Shown: positions 19,130 to 27,055 of the stretch, in pieces
Layout of the letters: each line of letters starts with the position of its first letter
How positions within the stretch are numbered: position 1 is the first letter of the stretch
Assembly: GCA_031253835.1 (NCBI GenBank)
Contig: JAIRVP010000027.1
Coordinates: 1 to 64,000 of the forward strand
DNA: 64,000 nt
Source: Burkholderia sp.
Lineage (GTDB): Bacteria > Pseudomonadota > Gammaproteobacteria > Burkholderiales > Burkholderiaceae
Direction of reading: 5' to 3'
Notes under the pieces: generated by a model
Told to the model about the DNA's origin: nothing
The model's input: only the letters and a program-made list of their open reading frames with translations
Databases searched by the model: none
Position numbers and translations under genes: made by a program

Positions 19130-19927
19130 TCAGGCCGCCGTCGTCGCATGCAGCGTCAGGAAACGCTTGAGGATGCCGGACGAGTAGCTGCTCGCGATCG
19201 CCGACAGGAAGTGCGAGAACGACTGCGTCGCGTGGTCGTCGGCCGTATCGGAGATCGTGCGCACGAGCGCGAACGGCACGTCGTGCTCCGCGCACACCTG
19301 CGCGATCGCGGCACCCTCCATTTCGACCGCGAGCGCGTCCGGCAGTGCCTCGCGCAGCGCGACGACCTCGCGCTCGCTCGACACGAAGCGGTCGCCGCTG
19401 ATGATGAGCCCCGCGTGCAGCGTCGCGCCGGCCAGCCCGAAGCGCTCGGCGAACTGCGCGCCCTCTTCCGCGACGAACTGCGTGCACGCCGCCCGCAGGC
19501 GCGCCGTCAGTGCCGCATCGGTGGCGAAGCGCGTGATGCCGAGCAGCGGCACCTCGTAGCGCGGAAAGAGCGGCGAGGCATCAAGATCGTGCTGCAGCAG
19601 CGTATCGGCCACGACGACGTCGCCGACCCGCACCGTGGGCGACACGCCGCCCGCGACACCGGTGAACACGACGCCCGCCACGCCGAACACGTGGATCAGC
19701 GCGCTGACCGTCGCGGCGGCCGCGACCTTGCCGACCCGCGCGAGCGTGACGACGCAGGCCGCACCATGCACGGTGCCGACGTGATAATCGCGGCGGCCGA
19801 GCGTGACCGTCTTCATCGCGCCCTCGGCACGCATCGCGGCGATCAGGTCGCCGAGTTCCTCGGGCAGCGCGGCGAGAATGCCGAGCGGCCGGGCCGACGG
19901 CGTGGAAACCAGATCGACGCCCATCAT
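19130..19927 (-). CDS. mtnN: 5'-methylthioadenosine/S-adenosylhomocysteine nucleosidase
   Basis: 265 residues, slightly longer than E. coli MtnN (232). It hydrolyses the glycosidic bond of MTA and SAH, releasing adenine, for methionine salvage and AI-2 precursor formation. Family landmarks are GILAALPEELGDL at the N-terminus, FTGVAGGVSP (phosphorylase-fold glycine loop), VEMEGAAIAQVC with the catalytic or ribose-binding glutamates, and ISDTADD with the catalytic Asp. The ATG at 19927 overlaps the uvrD stop (ATGA), so the two are translationally coupled; a second ATG follows at once. Confidence 0.93.
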   Translation of the reverse strand: MMGVDLVSTPSARPLGILAALPEELGDLIAAMRAEGAMKTVTLGRRDYHVGTVHGAACVVTLARVGKVAAAATVSALIHVFGVAGVVFTGVAGGVSPTVRVGDVVVADTLLQHDLDASPLFPRYEVPLLGITRFATDAALTARLRAACTQFVAEEGAQFAERFGLAGATLHAGLIISGDRFVSSEREVVALREALPDALAVEMEGAAIAQVCAEHDVPFALVRTISDTADDHATQSFSHFLSAIASSYSSGILKRFLTLHATTAA

Positions 19928-22287
19928 TCCACCGCCTGCAGTTTCGCGACCGCGAGCGCGAGCCATTTCTCGCCGTGCCGCTTGAATTTCACCTGGGCCT
20001 TCGCGTCGGTGCCATTGCCTTCGAGCGCGGTGACCGTGCCTTCGCCGAACTTGGTGTGGAACACCTGCTGGCCGACCCGGAAGCCGGCGCCGGCCGCGCG
20101 CTGCTTGTCCGCGAACGCGGGCAGCGGCGCGGACACGGCCGCGTCGACGATCTGCTCGCGGCTGCCGCCGCCCGGCCGCGCGAACCAGTCGCGCCCATAC
20201 CCGGCGTTGTCCGACCGCCCGCCCCAGCGGGAACCGGCCTCGACCTTCGGCGTCAGCCACTTCAGCACATGCTCGGGCAGTTCGTCGAAGAAGCGCGAAC
20301 GCACGTTGTAGCGCGTCTGGCCATGCAGCATCCGGCTCTGCGCGAACGACAGGTAGAGCCGCTCCTTCGCGCGCGTGATCGCGACGTACATCAGCCGGCG
20401 CTCTTCCTCGAGACCGTCGGATTCGAGCACGCTGTTCTCGTGCGGGAACAGCCCTTCCTCGAGGCCCGTGATGAACACGGCCGAGAATTCGAGCCCCTTC
20501 GCCGCATGCACCGTCATCAGCTGCACGGCGTCCTGGCCGGCCTGCGCCTGGTTGTCGCCGGCCTCCAGCGACGCATGCGACAGGAAGCCGGCGAGCGGCG
20601 TCATCGTGTCGGGGTTCTGCGCCGGGTCGGCGGGCGATGCGGGATCGAGTACCTCGACCGCCGGATCGTCCGCCGCGGTGCCGAGCTCGGGCGCCGCGAT
20701 CGCGCCCGCGCGCAGCGGGATCGAGCGGGCCGGCGTGTCGAGCCCGTAGCCTTCCTCGGCGATGAACGCAGTGGCCGCGTTCACGAGTTCCTGCAAGTTC
20801 TCGAGGCGGTCCTGGCCCTCGCGCTCGCCCTGGTAGAAATCGGCGAGACCGCTGGCGCGCACGATGTGCTCGACGGTGTCGGGCAGGTTCATGTGCTGCG
20901 TATCGGCGCGCATCTTCGCGACCAGGTTCGCGAACCCGCCGAGACTCGTGCCGGCCTTGCCGGTCACGTACGGAATCGCGGCAGCCATCGAGCAGCCGTA
21001 CAGGCGCGCGGCGTCGGCGAGCTGCTCGATCGAGCGCGCGCCGATCCCGCGGGTCGGGAAGTTCACGACGCGCACGAACGCCGTGTCGTCGTTCGGGTTG
21101 TCGATCAGCCGCAGGTACGCGAGCGCGTGCTTCACTTCCTGCCGCTCGAAGAAGCGCAGGCCGCCGTACACGCGATACGGGATGCCCGACGACATCAGCG
21201 TGTGCTCGATCGAGCGCGACTGCGCGTTGCTGCGGTACAGGACGGCCACTTCGCTGCGCGCCATCCCGGTGTTGATCAGCGAGCGGATCTCCTCGACGAT
21301 CCAGCCGGCTTCCTGCGAATCGGTGCTCGCCTCGTACACGCGCACGGGCTCGCCGTGGCCGGCGTCGGTGCGCAGGTTCTTGCCGAGGCGGTGCGCGTTG
21401 TTCGAGATCAGCTGGTTCGCCGCATCGAGGATGTTGCCGTGCGACCGGTAGTTCTGCTCGAGCTTGATCAGGTTGCGCACGCGGAATTCGTCTTCGAAGT
21501 CGCGCATGTTGCCGACGTTCGCGCCGCGGAACGCATAGATCGACTGGTCATCGTCGCCCACCGCGAAGATCGCGTTCTCGCCGCCCGCCAGCATCTTGAG
21601 CCACGCGTACTGCAGCTTGTTGGTGTCCTGGAACTCGTCGACGAGGATGTGCCGGAAGCGCGCCTGGTAGTGCGCACGCAGCGGCGCGTTGTATGCGAGC
21701 AGCTCGTAGCAGCGCAGCAGCAGCTCGGGGAAATCGACGACGCCCTCGCGCTGGCACTGCTGGTCGTACGCCTGGTACAGCTCGACGAACTTGCGGTTGA
21801 AGTTGTCGGTCGCGTCGACCTTGTCGGGACGCAGCCCCTGTTCCTTCGCGTTGTTGATGAAGTACTGGACGTTCTTCGGCGGGTACTTTTCGTCGTCGAC
21901 GTTCGCGGCCTTCATCAGCCGCTTGATCGCGGACAGCTGGTCGGCCGTGTCGAGGATCTGGAAGGTCTGCGGCAGGCCGGCGTCGCGCCAGTGGGTGCGC
22001 AGCATCCGGTTGCACAGGCCGTGGAACGTGCCGATCCACATCCCGCGCGTGTCGATCGGCATCATCGCCGACAGGCGCGCCATCATCTCGCGCGCGGCCT
22101 TGTTCGTGAAGGTGACGGCGAGCACCGTGGGCGGCGATGCGTAGCCCTGCTGGATCAGCCACGCGATGCGCGTGATCAGCACGCGGGTCTTGCCGCTGCC
22201 CGCCCCTGCAAGGATCAGCGCCGGTTCGTTCGGCAACGTGACGGCGGCGAGTTGTTCGGGGTTCAGATTGGCGAGCAGATCGGGCAT
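19924..22287 (-). CDS. uvrD: DNA helicase II (UvrD)
   Basis: 787 residues, a superfamily 1A 3'-5' helicase of nucleotide-excision and mismatch repair. Walker A is AGAGSGKT near residue 30, followed by TFTNKAAREMMAR (motif Ia), VDEFQDTNKLQY (Walker B), VGDDDQSIYAFRGA (motif III), VALYRSNAQSR-like motif IV, LMTVHAAKGLEF (motif V) and ERRLMYVAITRAKERL (motif VI). A C-terminal Tudor-like tail ends in FGEGTVTALEGNG. The start at 22287 gives MPDLLANLNPEQ, the usual beginning. The promoter lies about 40 bp upstream; mtnN is coupled downstream. Confidence 0.96.
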   Translation of the reverse strand: MPDLLANLNPEQLAAVTLPNEPALILAGAGSGKTRVLITRIAWLIQQGYASPPTVLAVTFTNKAAREMMARLSAMMPIDTRGMWIGTFHGLCNRMLRTHWRDAGLPQTFQILDTADQLSAIKRLMKAANVDDEKYPPKNVQYFINNAKEQGLRPDKVDATDNFNRKFVELYQAYDQQCQREGVVDFPELLLRCYELLAYNAPLRAHYQARFRHILVDEFQDTNKLQYAWLKMLAGGENAIFAVGDDDQSIYAFRGANVGNMRDFEDEFRVRNLIKLEQNYRSHGNILDAANQLISNNAHRLGKNLRTDAGHGEPVRVYEASTDSQEAGWIVEEIRSLINTGMARSEVAVLYRSNAQSRSIEHTLMSSGIPYRVYGGLRFFERQEVKHALAYLRLIDNPNDDTAFVRVVNFPTRGIGARSIEQLADAARLYGCSMAAAIPYVTGKAGTSLGGFANLVAKMRADTQHMNLPDTVEHIVRASGLADFYQGEREGQDRLENLQELVNAATAFIAEEGYGLDTPARSIPLRAGAIAAPELGTAADDPAVEVLDPASPADPAQNPDTMTPLAGFLSHASLEAGDNQAQAGQDAVQLMTVHAAKGLEFSAVFITGLEEGLFPHENSVLESDGLEEERRLMYVAITRAKERLYLSFAQSRMLHGQTRYNVRSRFFDELPEHVLKWLTPKVEAGSRWGGRSDNAGYGRDWFARPGGGSREQIVDAAVSAPLPAFADKQRAAGAGFRVGQQVFHTKFGEGTVTALEGNGTDAKAQVKFKRHGEKWLALAVAKLQAVE

Positions 22288-22321
22288 GGAGCGGCAGCGG
22301 ACGGGCGAGAAAAATGCGGAC

Positions 22322-22338
22322 CCGACATTATAAGTCGG
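22322..22338 (-). promoter_or_regulatory. uvrD -10 element inside an inverted repeat
   Basis: On the minus strand the region reads CCGAC-TTATAAT-GTCGG: a perfect TATAAT (plus coordinates 22327-22332) framed by a 5-bp inverted repeat. It lies 35-50 bp before the uvrD start. The -35 is weak (GGAACA at 17 bp). The E. coli-type LexA box CTGT-N8-ACAG is not visible. The repeat could be an operator or chance. Confidence 0.5.
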
Positions 22339-22458
22339 TCGCGCGATGCTGTTCCCGATCCGTTCGGCCGCCCGTTGCGGACGCGTTGCCGGCGCGTTGC
22401 GGCCCCGTCGCGACGGGCCCATGCCGGCAAGGCGATGGCTGGCCGATGGGCATCCATT

Positions 22459-22464
22459 TATAAT
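22459..22464 (+). promoter_or_regulatory. Candidate -10 of valS
   Basis: A perfect TATAAT lies 47 bp before the valS ATG. No good -35 hexamer is present at 16-18 bp spacing. A TTGACA overlaps its 3' end (22464-22469) but has no matching -10 downstream. Confidence 0.4.
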
Positions 22465-22511
22465 TGACAGATTCGGCATCCAATTCACGCATTTTTCGGC
22501 AGATTTCCAAC

Positions 22512-25379
22512 ATGAGCGACAACACGCTTGCGAAGAGCTTCGAGCCCCACACCATCGAGTCCCAATGGGGGCCGGAGTGGGAAAAACGCGGCTATGCCGC
22601 CCCGGCTTTCGATCCGTCCCGCCCCGATTTCGCGATCCAGTTGCCGCCGCCGAACGTGACGGGCACGCTGCACATGGGCCACGCGTTCAACCAGACGATC
22701 ATGGACGGCCTCGCCCGCTACCACCGGATGCTCGGCGAGAACACGCTGTGGGTGCCCGGCACCGACCACGCGGGGATCGCCACGCAGATCGTCGTCGAGC
22801 GCCAGCTCGACGCGCAGGGCGTGTCGCGCCACGACCTCGGCCGCGAGCAGTTCGTCGAGCGCGTGTGGGAATGGAAGGAGAAATCCGGCTCGACGATCAC
22901 GGGCCAGGTGCGCCGCCTCGGCGCATCGACCGACTGGTCGCGCGAATACTTCACGATGGACGACAAGATGTCGGCCGCCGTGCGCGACGTGTTCGTCACG
23001 CTCCACGAACAGGGCCTGATCTACCGCGGCAAGCGCCTCGTCAACTGGGATCCGGTGCTGCTCACCGCGGTGTCCGACCTCGAAGTCGTCAGCGAAGAGG
23101 AAAACGGCCACCTGTGGCACATCCGCTATCCGCTCGTCGACGGCTCGGGCTCGCTGACGGTCGCCACCACGCGCCCCGAGACGATGCTCGGCGACGTCGC
23201 GCTGATGGTTCACCCGGAAGACGAGCGCTACGCGCACCTGATCGGCAAGCTCGTCACGCTGCCGCTGACGGGCCGCGAGATCCCGGTGATCGCCGACGAC
23301 TACGTCGATCGCGAGTTCGGCACGGGCGTCGTGAAGGTCACGCCGGCGCACGACTTCAACGACTACCAGGTCGGCCTGCGCCACAAGTTCGCGCCGATCG
23401 AGATCCTGACGCTCGACGCGAAGATCAACGACAACGGCCCCGAGCAGTATCGCGGCCTCGACCGCTTCGATGCGCGCAAGGCGATCGTCGCCGACCTCGA
23501 TGCGCAGGGCTTCCTCGACTCCGTGAAGCCGCACAAGCTGATGGTGCCCCGCGGCGACCGCACGGGCGTCGTGATCGAGCCGCTCCTGACCGACCAGTGG
23601 TTCGTCGCGATGACGAAGCCGGCACCGGAAGGCACGTTCCATCCGGGCAAGTCGATCACCGAGGTATCGCTCGACGTCGTGCGCGACGGCCAGATCAAGT
23701 TCGTGCCGGAAAACTGGACGACCACCTACTACCAGTGGCTCGAGAACATCCAGGACTGGTGCATCTCGCGCCAGCTGTGGTGGGGTCACCAGATCCCCGC
23801 GTGGTACGGCGAGAACGGCGAGGTATTCGTCGCGCGCAGCGAGGAAGACGCGCGCGCGAAGGCCGCCGCACAAGGCTACACGGGTGCGCTCAAGCGCGAC
23901 GAAGACGTGCTCGACACGTGGTTCTCGTCGGCGCTCGTGCCGTTCTCGTCGCTCGGCTGGCCGAACGAAACCGCTGAACTGCAGCACTTCCTGCCGTCGT
24001 CGGTGCTCGTCACGGGCTTCGACATCATCTTCTTCTGGGTCGCCCGGATGGTGATGATGACCACGCACTTCACGGGCAAGGTGCCGTTCCACACCGTGTA
24101 CATGCACGGCCTCGTGCGCGATGCCGAAGGCCAGAAGATGTCGAAGAGCAAGGGCAACACGCTCGATCCGATCGACATCGTCGACGGCGTCGACCTCGAG
24201 ACGCTGGTCGCGAAGCGCACCACCGGCCTGATGAACCCGAAGCAGGCCGCGACGATCGAGAAGAAGACGCGCAAGGAATTCCCGGACGGCATTCCCGCGT
24301 TCGGCGCCGATGCGCTGCGCTTCACGATGGCGTCGATGGCGACGCTCGGCCGCAACGTGAACTTCGACCTCGCGCGCTGCGAAGGCTATCGCAACTTCTG
24401 CAACAAGCTGTGGAACGCGACGCGCTTCGTGCTGATGAACTGCGAAGGCCACGACTGCGGCGCCGACAAGCCGGAAGTGTGCGGCGCGGGCGACTGCGGC
24501 CCCGGCGGCTACCTCGACTTCTCGGCAGCCGACCGCTGGATCGTGTCGCTGCTGCAGCGTACCGAAGCCGACATCGCGAAGGGCTTCGCCGATTACCGCT
24601 TCGACAACATCGCCAGCAGCATCTACAAGTTCGTGTGGGACGAGTACTGCGACTGGTATCTCGAACTCGCGAAGGTGCAGATCCAGAACGGCACGCCGGA
24701 ACAGCAGCGCGCGACGCGACGCACGCTGCTGCGCGTGCTGGAAACGGTGCTGCGCCTCGCGCACCCGGTCATCCCGTTCATCACCGAAGCGCTCTGGCAG
24801 AAGGTCGCGCCGCTCGCCGGCCGTTATCCGCAAGGCAAGGCGGAAGGCGAAGCGTCGCTGATGACGCAGGCGTATCCGGTCGCGAACCTGCAGAAGCTCG
24901 ACGAGGCGTCCGAGCAATGGGCGGCCGACCTGAAGGCGATCGTCGACGCATGCCGCAACCTGCGCGGCGAGATGAACCTGTCGCCGGCGACCAAGGTGCC
25001 GCTGCTGGCTGCCGGCGATGCCGAACGCCTGCGCTCGTTCGCGCCGTACGTCCAGGCGCTCGCGCGCCTGTCGGAAGTGCAGATCCTCGCGGACGAAGCG
25101 ACGCTCGACAAGGAAGCGCACGGCGCGCCGATCGCGATCGTCGGCCCGAACAAGCTGGTGTTGAAGGTCGAAATCGACGTCGCGGCCGAACGCGAGCGCC
25201 TGTCGAAGGAAATCACGCGCCTGACCGGCGAGATCGCGAAGTGCAACGCGAAGCTCGGCAACGAGGCGTTCGTCGCGAAAGCGCCGCCGGCCGTGGTCGA
25301 ACAGGAGCAGAAACGCGTCGCGGAATTCCAGAGCACGCTCGAAAAACTGCGCGCTCAGCTCGATCGGTTGCCTGCGTAA
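22512..25379 (+). CDS. valS: Valyl-tRNA synthetase
   Basis: 955 residues, the normal length. It charges tRNA-Val with valine and edits mischarged threonine. [15 protein letters not shown] near residue 53 contains the HIGH-type motif (HMGH), and [16 protein letters not shown] near residue 541 is the KMSKS loop. The connective editing domain lies between them. The C-terminal about 65 residues form the coiled coil ([16 protein letters not shown] onward) that clamps the tRNA. The ATG at 22512 gives the family-standard [12 protein letters not shown]. galU follows 87 bp downstream with its own promoter signal. Confidence 0.97.
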   Translation: MSDNTLAKSFEPHTIESQWGPEWEKRGYAAPAFDPSRPDFAIQLPPPNVTGTLHMGHAFNQTIMDGLARYHRMLGENTLWVPGTDHAGIATQIVVERQLDAQGVSRHDLGREQFVERVWEWKEKSGSTITGQVRRLGASTDWSREYFTMDDKMSAAVRDVFVTLHEQGLIYRGKRLVNWDPVLLTAVSDLEVVSEEENGHLWHIRYPLVDGSGSLTVATTRPETMLGDVALMVHPEDERYAHLIGKLVTLPLTGREIPVIADDYVDREFGTGVVKVTPAHDFNDYQVGLRHKFAPIEILTLDAKINDNGPEQYRGLDRFDARKAIVADLDAQGFLDSVKPHKLMVPRGDRTGVVIEPLLTDQWFVAMTKPAPEGTFHPGKSITEVSLDVVRDGQIKFVPENWTTTYYQWLENIQDWCISRQLWWGHQIPAWYGENGEVFVARSEEDARAKAAAQGYTGALKRDEDVLDTWFSSALVPFSSLGWPNETAELQHFLPSSVLVTGFDIIFFWVARMVMMTTHFTGKVPFHTVYMHGLVRDAEGQKMSKSKGNTLDPIDIVDGVDLETLVAKRTTGLMNPKQAATIEKKTRKEFPDGIPAFGADALRFTMASMATLGRNVNFDLARCEGYRNFCNKLWNATRFVLMNCEGHDCGADKPEVCGAGDCGPGGYLDFSAADRWIVSLLQRTEADIAKGFADYRFDNIASSIYKFVWDEYCDWYLELAKVQIQNGTPEQQRATRRTLLRVLETVLRLAHPVIPFITEALWQKVAPLAGRYPQGKAEGEASLMTQAYPVANLQKLDEASEQWAADLKAIVDACRNLRGEMNLSPATKVPLLAAGDAERLRSFAPYVQALARLSEVQILADEATLDKEAHGAPIAIVGPNKLVLKVEIDVAAERERLSKEITRLTGEIAKCNAKLGNEAFVAKAPPAVVEQEQKRVAEFQSTLEKLRAQLDRLPA

Positions 25380-25399
25380 CAAAGGGTAAGGTCGTTTGC

Positions 25400-25423
25400 G
25401 TTCACTATAATGCGAACGTGAAC
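25400..25423 (+). promoter_or_regulatory. galU -10 framed by a GTTCAC/GTGAAC inverted repeat
   Basis: TATAAT at 25406-25411 is preceded directly by GTTCAC (25400-25405) and followed six bases later by GTGAAC (25418-25423), a perfect 6-bp inverted repeat with 12-bp spacing, about one helical turn and a half. The -35 region is poor. This could be an operator over the galU promoter, 44 bp before the start codon. Confidence 0.45.
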
Positions 25424-25466
25424 ATAGACCGTCTGACAAGTCGATTACAGGAATAAAGGTTCGATC

Positions 25467-26351
25467 ATGTTGAAAGTTTCCAAGGCGGTATTCCCCGTTG
25501 CCGGTCTCGGCACGCGGTTCCTCCCTGCAACGAAGGCGAGCCCGAAGGAAATGCTGCCGGTCGTCGACAAACCGCTGATCCAGTACGCGGTCGAGGAAGC
25601 GATCGCCGCGGGCATCACCGAGATGATCTTCGTCACCGGGCGCAGCAAACGCGCGATCGAGGACCACTTCGACAAGTCGTACGAGGTCGAGGCCGAACTC
25701 GAGGCGCGCGGCAAGGAAAAACTGCTCGAGCTCGTGCGCAGCATCAAGCCGAGCCATGTCGACTGCTTCTACGTGCGCCAGCCGGAAGCGCTCGGCCTCG
25801 GCCACGCGGTGCTGTGTGCGGAAAAGCTCGTGGCCGACAACCCGTTCGCGGTGATCCTCGCCGACGACCTGCTCGACGGCACGCCGCCGGTGATGAAGCA
25901 GATGGTCGACGTGTTCGACCACTATCACAGCTCGGTGATCGGCGTCGAAGAGATCCCGCCGTCGGAAACGAAGTCGTACGGGATCGTCGACGGCAAGGAG
26001 TGGGAAGAGTCGATCGTCAAGATGTCGGCGATCGTCGAGAAGCCGGCGCCGGAAGTCGCGCCGTCGAACCTCGGCGTGGTCGGCCGCTACATCCTGAAGC
26101 CGCGGATCTTCGAACACCTGCGCGCGCTGAAGCCCGGCGCGGGCGGCGAACTGCAGCTCACCGACGCGATCCAGGCGCTGCTCGCCGACGAACAGGTGCT
26201 GGCCTACAAGTACCAGGGCACGCGCTACGACTGCGGCAGCAAGCTCGGCTACCTGAAGGCGACGGTGGAATTCGCGCTGCGCCACCCGGAAGTCAGCGCC
26301 GAATTCGACGCGTACCTGCGCACGCGCGGCGGCACCCAACCGGCCGCCTGA
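25467..26351 (+). CDS. galU: UTP-glucose-1-phosphate uridylyltransferase
   Basis: 294 residues. It makes UDP-glucose from UTP and glucose-1-phosphate for LPS, exopolysaccharide and trehalose synthesis. [20 protein letters not shown] at the N-terminus is the nucleotide-binding signature, [14 protein letters not shown] the next block, and [12 protein letters not shown] holds the metal-binding aspartate. The length and lack of an added domain fit bacterial GalU. AATAAAGG precedes the ATG at 25467. It ends before a perfect 20-bp palindrome and converges on the lipoprotein gene. Confidence 0.96.
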   Translation: MLKVSKAVFPVAGLGTRFLPATKASPKEMLPVVDKPLIQYAVEEAIAAGITEMIFVTGRSKRAIEDHFDKSYEVEAELEARGKEKLLELVRSIKPSHVDCFYVRQPEALGLGHAVLCAEKLVADNPFAVILADDLLDGTPPVMKQMVDVFDHYHSSVIGVEEIPPSETKSYGIVDGKEWEESIVKMSAIVEKPAPEVAPSNLGVVGRYILKPRIFEHLRALKPGAGGELQLTDAIQALLADEQVLAYKYQGTRYDCGSKLGYLKATVEFALRHPEVSAEFDAYLRTRGGTQPAA

Positions 26352-26360
26352 ACGCGGCAA

Positions 26361-26380
26361 GGGCTCGCCGCGGCGAGCCC
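26361..26380. terminator. Palindromic hairpin between galU and the lipoprotein gene
   Basis: GGGCTCGCCG followed directly by CGGCGAGCCC is a perfect 20-bp palindrome nine bases after the galU stop and 23 bases from the end of the convergent gene. There is no U-tract on either side, so termination here is likely inefficient or Rho-assisted. Confidence 0.55.
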
Positions 26381-26403
26381 GCCCTCACCTCACCGGCCGG
26401 CGC

Positions 26404-27018
26404 TCAGCGCGTTTCGGCCGGCTTCACCGAGACGACGCCCGGCATCCCGCCCGCGTCGTCTTTTTTCGTCTTGACGAGCCAGCCGCTGCCGTCGCCGAAC
26501 GGCACCTTCGCCAGCGCGCTCTTCACGAGCGCCGGCGCGGCCAGCTGCGTACCGGGATCGCGATCGCGCAACGCGGCCGAGACGCGGTACACGTCGGCGC
26601 CCGATTGCGCGTCGACGAACCGCAGCGTGAGCACGTGGCGATACACGGTGCCCATGAACGGCAGCGCGAACGGCGCGGGCCCGTCGACCGTCACGCATGC
26701 GCTGCTCGCGGCGCCGCACCGGTCGGCGATCGCCGCGACCGACGCCGGCTGCGTCGCGTACGCGATCGACAGCCGGTAGCGCGCGTCCTTGAGCGTCTGC
26801 GCATCGAAGCCGCGGCGCGCGAGCTCGTCGCGCACGAGCGTCTCGATCTGCCGGTATTCGGTGTCGCCCGCCTGCGCGGCCGTCCGTACGATATCGTAGC
26901 CGTGCGCGCCGGATGCAAACGCATTCGGCTGCCCGACCGCACTCACGCCGCTCGTCACGCCGGCGCAACCCGTCAACAGCGACGCCGCCAGCGCGGTCGC
27001 CGCCCATTCCTTTCTCAT
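26404..27018 (-). CDS. DUF4136-like lipoprotein
   Basis: 204 residues. The N-terminus is a lipoprotein signal peptide with lipobox LLTGC and Cys18. The mature part (EYRQIETLVRDELARRGFDA and LTLRFVDAQSGADVYRVSAA) resembles DUF4136-type lipoproteins, with alternating strands and a short DELARRGF helix, but the match is a judgement by eye. It is the last gene of the signalling unit, 37 bp after the CHASE2 kinase. It could be an outer-membrane partner or output of that system. The ATG at 27018 (MRKEW) is chosen over one four codons earlier because it gives a compact signal peptide. Confidence 0.75.
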   Translation of the reverse strand: MRKEWAATALAASLLTGCAGVTSGVSAVGQPNAFASGAHGYDIVRTAAQAGDTEYRQIETLVRDELARRGFDAQTLKDARYRLSIAYATQPASVAAIADRCGAASSACVTVDGPAPFALPFMGTVYRHVLTLRFVDAQSGADVYRVSAALRDRDPGTQLAAPALVKSALAKVPFGDGSGWLVKTKKDDAGGMPGVVSVKPAETR

Positions 27019-27055
27019 GGCTTTCCCCAAATCCGTGCCGTCGTGCCCGGCCCTG

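Noticed and set aside
19975..22467. An 830-codon plus-strand open frame opposite uvrD
   Set aside because: Shadow of uvrD; no domain or start signal.
22288..22511. LexA box or T-box control of uvrD/valS
   Set aside because: No CTGT-N8-ACAG and no T-box fold; T-boxes are in any case rare outside Gram-positive bacteria.
22485..26360. A 1291-codon open frame on the minus strand, antisense to valS and galU
   Set aside because: It is opposite two certain genes, is extremely rich in Arg/Ala/Asp/His, lacks a ribosome site and matches no family. High-GC codon bias leaves the antisense frame open.
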